DNA of 64,000 bases. Origin: Halomonas sp. GTDB taxonomy: Bacteria > Pseudomonadota > Gammaproteobacteria > Pseudomonadales > Halomonadaceae. A program made the position numbers and the translations under genes. Positions 8,147-15,718 of the stretch are shown piece after piece (within the stretch, counting starts at the first letter, position 1; every line of letters starts with the position of its first letter). The notes below the pieces were generated by a model. It made no database searches and was not told the DNA's origin. It was given only the letters and a program-made list of their open reading frames with translations. The stretch lies in NCBI RefSeq assembly GCF_020832045.1, contig NZ_JAFIFK010000068.1, forward strand, positions 94,321 through 158,320, written 5' to 3'.

Positions 8147-9340
8147 ATGGATCAGCATCAATACCGCCATGCCTTGTCGGCACAGCTCGCGACCAGCGAA
8201 CTGGCCTTCCCCGACGCTGAATTCGATACTCGCCTGGCGCGGGTGCGGGCTGCCATGGGCCAGGCGGGTCTCGACGCCCTGCTGCTGACCGACCCGGCAG
8301 ATATCTACTACCTGACCGGATACAACACGTTCGAAGTGTCGGTACATGTCTGTCTCGTCTGCTCGCCCGAGCGGCTGGTACTGCAGGTGCCCTCCATCGA
8401 AACCGGTCCGGCGGTGGTCACGGCCCGTGTCGATGAACTCCTGGGTTATCGCTGGGAGGGTATTGGCGAGGTGATCGAGCCGCTGACCGAAACCCTGGCC
8501 CCGTTTCGTGCCATCGGCCTGGACCTTTACGGTCCAGGGCTTCGTCATGGCATCATACGGGAGCTCCAGGCGCGCCTGGGCGTCGAGCGCTTTCGTGACG
8601 ACGGGGGCGAACTGCTCGACAGCGTCAGAATCGTCAAGAGCGAGGCGGAACTCGCCTGTTTGCGCGAGAGTGCCCGGATCACTTCGCTGGGGCTCAAGGC
8701 GGCGTCGCGGATCGTTGCCGCCGGTATGGCTGACAGCGATGTGGCCGCCGAAGGTGCGCGTGCCATGCTGGCCGCAGGCAGTGAGTTCATGAGTATGCAG
8801 CCCATCGTCACCGTTGGGCGGCGTATCAGTGTCATTCACCTCAATCATCAACGTCATCGTATCGCTCCCGACGATCCCGTATTTCTCGAATTCGGGGCAG
8901 CCTACCGCCGCTATACCGCACCGATGATGAAGACGGTCGTGGCGGGCAGGGCAAGCCGAGAAATGCTGGTGATGAGAGATGTCTGTCGTGACCTCTACGA
9001 GACGCTGATCGCGCAGATGCGGCCCGGGAGCACCTTCGATGACGCCGCGCGGGCCGCGCAAGCGGTTCTCGAGCCGCATGCCGAGCGGGTGTTCTTCTCG
9101 GGGGTCTTCGGCTATGCCGTGGGCGCTCAATTCCCGCCCAGCTGGGTCGAGGGCAGCGGGTACATCGCCCGCGGCCAGCAGCGCCTTTTCGAGGCCGATA
9201 TGGTCTTCCACTTGCCGCTGTGTCTTCGTATTCCTGGCCGGTGGGGAATCGGCATCAGCGATACCGTGATGGTAACGCCGGAAGGTGGCGAACCGCTGAC
9301 CGACAACGACTGGCAGCTGCACGAGTGCCTGGCGCTCTGA
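8147..9340 (+). CDS. M24 (pita-bread) protein, creatinase/ectoine-hydrolase-like
   Basis: A 397-residue protein with an N-terminal creatinase domain (about 25-165) and a C-terminal M24 domain (about 175-390). The metal ligands of true aminopeptidases are altered. The usual DxG...D strand reads FLEFGAAYRRYTAPMMKT, the HGIG region reads GYAVGAQFPPSW, and the last Glu is Ser (GISDTVMV). This pattern is that of non-peptidase members such as creatinase and the ectoine hydrolases DoeA/EutD, so it probably cleaves a small C-N bond. No doeBCD or ectoine uptake genes lie nearby, so the ectoine assignment is tentative. GGTGGAGG lies ahead of the start. Confidence 0.75.
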   Translation: MDQHQYRHALSAQLATSELAFPDAEFDTRLARVRAAMGQAGLDALLLTDPADIYYLTGYNTFEVSVHVCLVCSPERLVLQVPSIETGPAVVTARVDELLGYRWEGIGEVIEPLTETLAPFRAIGLDLYGPGLRHGIIRELQARLGVERFRDDGGELLDSVRIVKSEAELACLRESARITSLGLKAASRIVAAGMADSDVAAEGARAMLAAGSEFMSMQPIVTVGRRISVIHLNHQRHRIAPDDPVFLEFGAAYRRYTAPMMKTVVAGRASREMLVMRDVCRDLYETLIAQMRPGSTFDDAARAAQAVLEPHAERVFFSGVFGYAVGAQFPPSWVEGSGYIARGQQRLFEADMVFHLPLCLRIPGRWGIGISDTVMVTPEGGEPLTDNDWQLHECLAL

Positions 9341-9352
9341 ACGGCTATCCCA

Positions 9353-9982
9353 TCACTCGTGGAGGAGGCTAGGCGTCACGGGCTCGCCGTCAAGCTCGCT
9401 GGCACGACGATACGCAGGGCGGCTGCTGACACGCGCCCAGTAGTCGGCGAAGGCGGGACAGGGCCCGAGGCCGCCGTATTTCAACCCCCAGCCGATATGA
9501 GCGCCGAGATAGACATCCGCTGCGGTGAACCGGGGGCCGGCAATGTACGCTTGACCGCTGATGGCAATTTCCAAGGTGTCCAACACGGCTTCGATGCTGC
9601 CGTAACCGACGCGGCCCTGTTGCTCGACATTGGGTTCCATGCCCAGGTCGCGGTCCGTCATGGCCGCTTCGAGCGGACCGGCGGCAAAAAACAGCCAGCG
9701 ATAGTAGGCGCCGCGTTCGGCCAATGGCGGCGCCAGCCCGGCGGCGGGGAACGCATCGGCCAGGTAGGCGCAGATGGCGGCACATTCCGTCACGACCGAG
9801 TTGCCATGGCGAATGGCCGGTACCTTGCCCATCGGGTTGACGGCAAGAAATTCCGGCGACTTCATGGCAGGACCGAATTCGACGATTTCCGTTTGGTAGG
9901 GCGCGCCGATCTCCTCGAGCATCCAGCGAGCGATACGGCCGCGCGAGGCGGGGTTCGTGTAGAGAATAAGCGAATCAGTCAT
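9353..9982 (-). CDS. Glutathione S-transferase family protein
   Basis: A 209-residue GST. The N-terminal thioredoxin fold (LILYTNPASRGRIARWMLEE) carries the likely glutathione-activating Ser near residue 10. The cis-Pro loop (MGKVPAIRHGNSVVTECAAIC) binds glutathione, and the helical C-terminal domain has the FTAADVYLG motif. The start at 9982 follows a GGAGGGA site; the frame continues further upstream but lacks a ribosome site there. It lies downstream of soxR in the same direction with about 76 bases between, so it may be co-transcribed or have its own promoter. Role: thiol conjugation or peroxide detoxification. Confidence 0.9.
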   Translation of the reverse strand: MTDSLILYTNPASRGRIARWMLEEIGAPYQTEIVEFGPAMKSPEFLAVNPMGKVPAIRHGNSVVTECAAICAYLADAFPAAGLAPPLAERGAYYRWLFFAAGPLEAAMTDRDLGMEPNVEQQGRVGYGSIEAVLDTLEIAISGQAYIAGPRFTAADVYLGAHIGWGLKYGGLGPCPAFADYWARVSSRPAYRRASELDGEPVTPSLLHE

Positions 9983-10058
9983 GGCGGATCCCTCCAGGCG
10001 TGCATAGCACACGATAGCAGGTCCCGTCCTTAACGTAACTGCACTGTTAAACGATGAT

Positions 10059-10565
10059 TCAATCAGGGTCGAGCAAACGTGCTCCCGCTCCCTCCGTGGC
10101 CAAGGTGTCATCAGGGTTGCGCAGCGGACACTCCCCCATCGAGAGGCAACCGCAACCAATGCAGTGGTCAAGCTGGTCGCGCAGGTGAGTGAGCCGGTCG
10201 ATCCGTTCGTCCAGCGCCTGGCGCCAGCTTGCCGAGAGCCGTTGCCAGTCGGCGGCGGTCGGGGCGTGGTATTCCGGTAGGGTATCGAACGCGGCCCTTA
10301 TTTCGGCCAGGGTGATGCCGGTGCGCTGGGCGACCTTGATGATCGCCACGCGGCGTAGTACATCCCGGGTGAAGCGGCGCTGATTGCCGGCGTTGCGGCG
10401 ACTTCTTATCAGCCCCTTGGCCTCGTAGAAATGGATGGCGGAAATCGCCAGTCCGCTGCGCCTGGCGACGTCTCCGACGCTGAGATCGGTTGCCGGCACC
10501 TTCCGTTTGGCGGCTGGATTGCGTGGCGGCGCCTTCAACGTATCGCCGGTGATGGGACCATTCAT
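10059..10565 (-). CDS. soxR: SoxR, redox-sensing [2Fe-2S] transcription activator
   Basis: A 168-residue MerR-family regulator. The winged helix-turn-helix is at about 28-95 ([26 protein letters not shown]). A dimer helix follows, then the [2Fe-2S] cluster motif CX2CXCX5C with Cys135, 138, 140 and 146 ([12 protein letters not shown]). All cluster ligands are present. The SoxR cluster responds to redox-cycling drugs and superoxide and then twists promoters with 19-bp spacers. An N-terminal extension of about 25 residues is longer than in E. coli. It is divergent from an ABC exporter whose promoter carries a near-perfect SoxR box (10708-10725). No soxS is visible, as is usual outside enterics. 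Confidence 0.95.
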   Translation of the reverse strand: MNGPITGDTLKAPPRNPAAKRKVPATDLSVGDVARRSGLAISAIHFYEAKGLIRSRRNAGNQRRFTRDVLRRVAIIKVAQRTGITLAEIRAAFDTLPEYHAPTAADWQRLSASWRQALDERIDRLTHLRDQLDHCIGCGCLSMGECPLRNPDDTLATEGAGARLLDPD

Positions 10566-10703
10566 GCAGCAGTGCCTCGTCAGGTCTTATTAAACTCAAC
10601 TTGATATATTAAAAGCGCTGATGCACAGCATCATGAAGATTGATTGTGCACCCGCAGAAAATGCTCGTATCGTTTCCAGTTCATTTTTGGCCGCACGACG
10701 CAC

Positions 10704-10734
10704 TTGACCTCAATTTAACTTTAGGTTTTAGCCT
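10704..10734 (+). promoter_or_regulatory. SoxR-type promoter of the ABC exporter
   Basis: The -35 TTGACC (10704-10709) and -10 TAGCCT (10729-10734) are separated by 19 bases, the hallmark of MerR-family promoters. The 18-bp dyad at 10708-10725 matches the enterobacterial SoxR box (CCTCAAGTTAACTTGAGG) at 16 of 18 positions. Transcription would start about 70 bases ahead of the exporter gene. Confidence 0.85.
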
Positions 10735-10813
10735 GTTCCCTGTCAGCTGATTCATAGAGCTTAACGAAGTTTTAAACAGACCGTTCTTAAGTTTTCTTGA
10801 CGATGGAGATGTC

Positions 10814-12700
10814 ATGTTTCGCTACTTCGAGACGCGGGTGAACCCCTACCCTTCGGGGCAGACCGGTACGCCGCCCAAGGGATTGTTCGCGTTCATCCTG
10901 CACTTCTCGCGTCCGGTACTGCCGCTGCTGGTGGCCATGTCGCTGGTCACGGCGCTGGTTTCGGCCGCCGAGGTAGTCTTCTTCGGCTATATGGGGGAGC
11001 TGGTGGACTGGCTTGCCAATGCCGAGCGCGAAGGCTTTTTCGCCGAATATGGCTGGCGCCTGGCGGGCATGGCGGCGCTTGTCGTCGTGGGGCTGCCCCT
11101 ACTGGTGCTGCTACAGTCGCTGCTTTCCCACCAGGGAATTTTCGGTAACTACCCGATGCTCGGTCGCTGGCTGGCGCACCGCCACATGCTGAGTCAGAGC
11201 CTGGCCTTCTATCAGGATGAGTTTGCCGGCCGGGTGTCACAGAAGGTGATGCAGACGGCCCTGGCGATCCGCGAGACGGTGACCAAGCTGGTCGGACTGT
11301 TGGTCTACGTGCTGGTCTACTTCGTCGGCGCCATGCTGCTGATGGGCAGCGCCGAGCCGTGGTTGATGCTTCCGTTGGTGGCATGGATGGCGGGCTATGT
11401 CGGCATTATGTGGGCCTTCGTGCCGCGGCTGCGGCGCGTCTCCATGGATCAGGCCGATGCCCGTGCGCGCATGACCGGCCGCATCGTCGACAGCTACAGC
11501 AATATCCAGACCATCAAACTGTTTGCCGATACTCGCCGCGAGCAGGCCTATGCTCGCGACGCCATGGAGCAGTTCATGGTCACGGTTCACCGCCAGATGC
11601 GCCTGGCCACGCTGCTCTCGGTGTGCCTGACGGTGATCAACTCCTTCCTACTGGCCAGCGTAGCCGCCATTGCCATCGGCGCCTGGTACTTTCAGGCCAT
11701 TTCGCTTGGCGCCATCGCCGTGGCCATTGCCTTGGTGATGCGCATTCGCTTCATGTCGGACTGGATCCTGTGGGAAGTGGCGGGGCTGTTCGAGAACATC
11801 GGCACGGTACAGGACGGCATCAATACCATCGCCCGGGAGCCTACGATCAAGGACCTGCCCGGAGCGGCCACGCTGCACGTCCCCCACGGCGAGATACGTT
11901 TCGATGCCCTGCGCTTCGGTTACTCACGTCCCGACGGCGACGACAGCCGAGTATTCGACGGTATGAGCCTGACCGTGGCGCCGGGGGAGAAGATCGGACT
12001 GATCGGTCGCTCCGGCGCCGGCAAGTCGACCCTAGCCAATCTGCTGTTGCGCTTCTACGACCTGGAGGGCGGACGCATCCTGATCGACGATCAGAACATC
12101 GCCGAGGTCACCCAGGAGTCGCTGCGTCGCAAGATCGGCATGGTCACACAGGACACCTCGTTGCTGCACCGCTCGGTGCGCGACAACATCCGCTACGGTA
12201 GCCCTGACGCAACCGATGAGCAGGTGCTGGAAGCCGTGCAACGGGCCCATGCTGAATTCATTTTCGAGCTGGTCGACCACAAGGGTCACCGCGGCCTCGA
12301 TGCCCATGTCGGCGAGCGTGGCGTCAAGCTTTCCGGCGGCCAGCGTCAACGCATCGCCATCGCCCGGGTGCTGCTCAAGAATGCGCCGATTCTGGTGCTT
12401 GATGAGGCGACATCGGCACTCGACTCCGAGGTCGAAGCGGCCATACAGGAGCAGCTCGACACGCTCATGGTGGGCAAGACGGTCATCGCTATCGCTCACC
12501 GCCTGTCGACCATTGCCATGCTCGACCGACTGATAGTGATCGATGAAGGAAACATCGTCGAAAGCGGGACCCACAGTGAGCTGCTCGCCCGCGATGGTCT
12601 GTATGCCTCGCTGTGGCGCCGTCAGTCGGGTGGCTTCCTGGGGCTGGATATCGATGAGAGTGAACAACGCCGTGAACGCCCGTTGGACGTGGAGTCGTGA
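10814..12700 (+). CDS. ABC exporter, fused permease and ATPase
   Basis: A 628-residue type IV (B-family) ABC half-transporter: about six membrane segments in residues 30-330, then an ATPase domain. The Walker A GRSGAGKST is near 396, the signature LSGGQRQR and Walker B ILVLDEATSALD follow, and the switch His is in IAHRLST. It should work as a homodimer exporting a drug or lipid. The SoxR-type promoter ahead of it and divergent soxR suggest it exports redox-active toxins. That link to redox-cycling drugs is inference; the protein motifs are direct. A RidA gene follows within 35 bases. Confidence 0.9.
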   Translation: MFRYFETRVNPYPSGQTGTPPKGLFAFILHFSRPVLPLLVAMSLVTALVSAAEVVFFGYMGELVDWLANAEREGFFAEYGWRLAGMAALVVVGLPLLVLLQSLLSHQGIFGNYPMLGRWLAHRHMLSQSLAFYQDEFAGRVSQKVMQTALAIRETVTKLVGLLVYVLVYFVGAMLLMGSAEPWLMLPLVAWMAGYVGIMWAFVPRLRRVSMDQADARARMTGRIVDSYSNIQTIKLFADTRREQAYARDAMEQFMVTVHRQMRLATLLSVCLTVINSFLLASVAAIAIGAWYFQAISLGAIAVAIALVMRIRFMSDWILWEVAGLFENIGTVQDGINTIAREPTIKDLPGAATLHVPHGEIRFDALRFGYSRPDGDDSRVFDGMSLTVAPGEKIGLIGRSGAGKSTLANLLLRFYDLEGGRILIDDQNIAEVTQESLRRKIGMVTQDTSLLHRSVRDNIRYGSPDATDEQVLEAVQRAHAEFIFELVDHKGHRGLDAHVGERGVKLSGGQRQRIAIARVLLKNAPILVLDEATSALDSEVEAAIQEQLDTLMVGKTVIAIAHRLSTIAMLDRLIVIDEGNIVESGTHSELLARDGLYASLWRRQSGGFLGLDIDESEQRRERPLDVES

Positions 12701-12732
12701 ACGGGAACACCATAGCTAGAGGAGGGATGGGT

Positions 12733-13149
12733 ATGCAAGGTGTTGAGCGGGAGGTCATCAATCCACGTGGGGTGCCCAATACGCTGCAGTACGGCTTCAG
12801 TCAGGCCGTGATGGTGAAGGGCGGATACCGGGTGCATCTCTCGGGGCAGGTGGGCGTCGATGCTCACGAGTGCCTGGTAGGCCCGGATCTTGAGGGTCAG
12901 ACCTTCGCCGCCCTGGACAATATAGAAGCCATACTCGCCACGTTGGGCGGAGAACTGTCACATGTGGTGATGCTGCGGATCTACATCGCCGAGCCCGCCC
13001 GCTACGATCAGGAAGGGGTAGTCGATGCACTGCGATCGCGCTTTCCCCACTCACCCCCGGCCTCCTCCTGGGTGATCGTCAGCGGTCTCTCCGAGCCGGA
13101 GTGGCTGGTCGAAATCGAGGCCGAGGCGGTGCTTCCTGATTTGCCTTGA
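12733..13149 (+). CDS. RidA family (YjgF/YER057c/UK114) protein
   Basis: A 138-residue Rid-family protein. The start at 12733 is chosen because GAGGAGG lies 7 bases ahead; the frame extends back to a GTG overlapping the exporter stop. The trimer fold signature is seen in FSQAVMVKGGYRVHLSGQVGVD and LDNIEAILATLGGELSHVVMLRIYI. The canonical catalytic Arg (about 105, in RxxRPA-type loops) is not obvious, since the corresponding segment reads SPPASSWVIVSGL. It may therefore belong to a non-deaminase Rid subgroup. It probably shares the SoxR-type transcript of the ABC exporter. Confidence 0.8.
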   Translation: MQGVEREVINPRGVPNTLQYGFSQAVMVKGGYRVHLSGQVGVDAHECLVGPDLEGQTFAALDNIEAILATLGGELSHVVMLRIYIAEPARYDQEGVVDALRSRFPHSPPASSWVIVSGLSEPEWLVEIEAEAVLPDLP

Positions 13150-13151
13150 GC

Positions 13152-14126
13152 TTACGCCAGCGCCTGCTCCGCCTCGGTTTCCGGGGTAAGTGACGGTGGC
13201 TGCCAGGCATCGCTGGGAGGCTGCATGGTGGTGCGCATTCGCTCGACCACGAAATCGACGAAGGTGCGTACCTTGGGCGAGACCAGTCTGCCACCGGGGA
13301 AGACGGCATGCAGCTCGACTACGGGTCCCTCCCAGCCTTCGAGGATACGCCGCGGGCGGTTCGAATCTGGGCTCATGCAGGTGACGAACTCGTTGGCGAG
13401 CATGATGCCCTGACCGTCCTCGAGCATGCCGCGAAGAGCGAAGGGGTCGTTGGCGATGGCTATTGGGTCGACTTCCACCTCGACGCTTTCGCCGCTGATA
13501 CTGCGGTGTAGTTGCCAGACGTAACGCTGGCCACGCTGTTCCGTGGCCTTGGCCAATACCGGGTGCGATGCGAGTTCCGCCGGCTCGCGGGGTTCGCCAT
13601 AACGGGCGAGGTAAGTATCACTGGCATAGACGTACGAGTGAAAGCGTGCCAGGGAGCGTGCCACCAGGCTTGAGTCTGGCAGGGCGCCGACCCTAAGGGC
13701 GACGTCGATCTGATTGGCGATCAGGTCTAAACGTTCGTTGGAGAGCACCAGCTCAATGCGCACCTGAGGATACAGCTGGCGGAAGTCGCGCACCAGAATC
13801 GAGGTGAACTCGGTGCACAGGGTGAAGGGCGCGGTAACCCTGAGCCAGCCTCGCGGGCTCTCCTCGAGATGGTGTACCGCTTTTTCCGCCTCGCCCAGGT
13901 CATGGGCGATGCGATTGCAGTAATCGAAGTAGATGGTGCCCGCCTCGGTGAGGCTCAGGTGGCGGGTGGTGCGGTTGAGTAATCGAGCTCCCAGGCGTCT
14001 TTCCAGGTCCTGAACCTTGCGGCTCACCGTCGTCTTTCCGAGACGAAGTTGTTTGGCAGCAGCGCTGAAGCTGCCTTGTTCCACGACCTTGGCAAAGATC
14101 AGAGCGTCATTGAGGTCTTGCAGCAT
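13152..14126 (-). CDS. LysR-family regulator divergent from the RND efflux operon
   Basis: A 324-residue LysR regulator. The winged helix is at residues 5-65 (FAKVVEQGSFSAAAKQLRLGKTTVSRKVQDLERRLG) and the effector domain at about 90-300. The start at 14126 matches family length; the frame runs further upstream without support. It ends two bases from the RidA stop, so the two genes converge. It is divergent from the MexEF-OprM-type operon across 283 bases that contain inverted repeats, so it probably controls that operon, as MexT does for mexEF-oprN. The effector is unknown. Confidence 0.85.
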   Translation of the reverse strand: MLQDLNDALIFAKVVEQGSFSAAAKQLRLGKTTVSRKVQDLERRLGARLLNRTTRHLSLTEAGTIYFDYCNRIAHDLGEAEKAVHHLEESPRGWLRVTAPFTLCTEFTSILVRDFRQLYPQVRIELVLSNERLDLIANQIDVALRVGALPDSSLVARSLARFHSYVYASDTYLARYGEPREPAELASHPVLAKATEQRGQRYVWQLHRSISGESVEVEVDPIAIANDPFALRGMLEDGQGIMLANEFVTCMSPDSNRPRRILEGWEGPVVELHAVFPGGRLVSPKVRTFVDFVVERMRTTMQPPSDAWQPPSLTPETEAEQALA

Positions 14127-14177
14127 GATTATTGTCCTTTGCCGTGCACACGGCCTCGGGGAAAACACTGCGTCCTA

Positions 14178-14241
14178 GGAAATACTATGAAAGGCAAGAA
14201 CGGTGACACGGAGACTGTCCCGCCAAAGGGACAGTATTTCC
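14178..14241. repeat. Nested inverted repeats between LysR and efflux genes
   Basis: GGAAATACT (14178-14186) is repeated inverted as AGTATTTCC (14233-14241). Inside lies a tighter hairpin: ACTGTCCC (14214-14221), a six-base loop, and GGGACAGT (14228-14235). It may be an operator region or a REP-like remnant. Confidence 0.6.
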
Positions 14242-14409
14242 CTGATCGCCAGACTAATCAAGTTCCCGGTAACACTATAAGGTGGCGCATTGCGAAGTTG
14301 CCGTCGATTAATCACGCCGCCGAACGATATTAATAAGTTAAGGAAATATAGCCGCCAGAGCGAATAACGGATGGCTAACTTCGTGTTGATTATAGGGAGA
14401 GGGAATATC

Positions 14410-15621
14410 ATGAACGTCTACAAGATGTTCGAACGTAGAGGGAGCCGGCGAGCGCTCGTGGTTACCGCCATGATTGCCGGCCACCTTGTTCTTAGCGGAT
14501 GTGAAAGCCAAGCCGATACTCAGGCTGGTGCCGAACAGGGTCCACCGCCGCCACAGGTCAGCGTGGCCCAGGTGTTGGTCGAGGACGTCGAGCTATGGGA
14601 TGCCTTCACCGGCCGTATCGAGGCGGTGGAGACGGTCGACCTGCGCCCACGGGTTTCCGGCTATATCGAAAGCGTCAACTATATCGAAGGTGAAGAGGTC
14701 GAGAAGGGGGACGTGCTGTTCGTCATCGACCCGCGCCCCTACCGTGCCGAGCTGGAGCGGGCCGAGGCCGAACTGCAGCGCGCCAGAGCGCGGGCCGAGC
14801 TGGCCCGCAGCGAAGCTGCCCGGGCCGAGGCGCTGTCCCAGAGCCGTTCGATCTCGCGCGAGGAGCTGGACCAGCGGCGCTCTGCTGCGGCCACCGCCGA
14901 GGCAGACATCCTGGCCGCTCAGGCCAGCGCCGAGACGGCCCGGCTCAACATGGCATTCACCGAAGTGCGCGCCCCCATCGGCGGACGTGCCGGCAGGGCG
15001 ATGGTAACGCCGGGGAACCTCGTTTCCGAGGCCTCGCCACTGACTCGCATCGTTGCCCTGGATCGGGTCCACGTGCACTTCCACAGTGATGAGCGGGCCT
15101 ACCTGCACTACGACGCCATGGCGCGCAACGGCAGCCAAGCCAGGTTTCGCGATGGCGGCATACCGGTACGCGTGGGCCTGGCCAACGACGAGGGCTACCC
15201 CTATCGCGGTGAGGTCGACTTTGTCGACAACCATCTCGATGCCGAAGCCGGCACCATCCTCACCCGTGCCGTACTCGACAACAGCGAAGGTCGCTTCGCC
15301 CCCGGCATGTACGCCCGCGTACAGCTGCTGGCGGGCAGCGCCGAGGACACCCTGCTGATCGACGACAAGGCGGTGCTCACCGACCAGGACCGCAAGTATG
15401 TCTACGTGGTCGACGGCGAGGGCCGGGCCATGCGTCGCGACGTGCAGCTAGGCCGCATGGTAGACGGCCTGCGGGTGGTGGCTTCAGGCCTCGAGCCGAC
15501 AGATCAGGTAGTGGTAAGCGGTGCCCAGCGGATCTTCTTCCCCGGCATGCCGGTGGCGGCGGAGAGCGTTGACATGCGCGGGCCAGGTGCGGCTTCCGGC
15601 GAGTACGCAGCGATGCGCTGA
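14410..15621 (+). CDS. RND efflux periplasmic adaptor lipoprotein (MexE/AcrA-like)
   Basis: A 403-residue membrane-fusion protein. The ATG at 14410 follows AGGGAGAGGG. The signal peptide ends in a lipobox LSGC (Cys31), so the mature protein is lipid-anchored in the inner membrane. It has the biotinyl-lipoyl halves (RVSGYIESVNYIEGEEVEKGDVLFVIDPRPY and FTEVRAPIGGRAGRAMVTPGNLV), a long alpha-hairpin with heptads between them, and a beta-barrel. It joins the RND pump encoded 98 bases downstream to the outer-membrane channel. It is the first gene of the three-gene efflux operon. Confidence 0.93.
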   Translation: MNVYKMFERRGSRRALVVTAMIAGHLVLSGCESQADTQAGAEQGPPPPQVSVAQVLVEDVELWDAFTGRIEAVETVDLRPRVSGYIESVNYIEGEEVEKGDVLFVIDPRPYRAELERAEAELQRARARAELARSEAARAEALSQSRSISREELDQRRSAAATAEADILAAQASAETARLNMAFTEVRAPIGGRAGRAMVTPGNLVSEASPLTRIVALDRVHVHFHSDERAYLHYDAMARNGSQARFRDGGIPVRVGLANDEGYPYRGEVDFVDNHLDAEAGTILTRAVLDNSEGRFAPGMYARVQLLAGSAEDTLLIDDKAVLTDQDRKYVYVVDGEGRAMRRDVQLGRMVDGLRVVASGLEPTDQVVVSGAQRIFFPGMPVAAESVDMRGPGAASGEYAAMR

Positions 15622-15718
15622 GCCGGGCGCACCGGAGCCTTACGACTCCACATAACCATAACCCCTGACTGATGTTTTCGGGGCGGGCGACCAGCCCGCG
15701 CCGGAAGGGAGTCTTGTC

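Noticed and set aside
8105..9322. A 405-codon open frame opposite the M24 gene
   Set aside because: No domain match, no ribosome site, and complete overlap with a well-supported gene.
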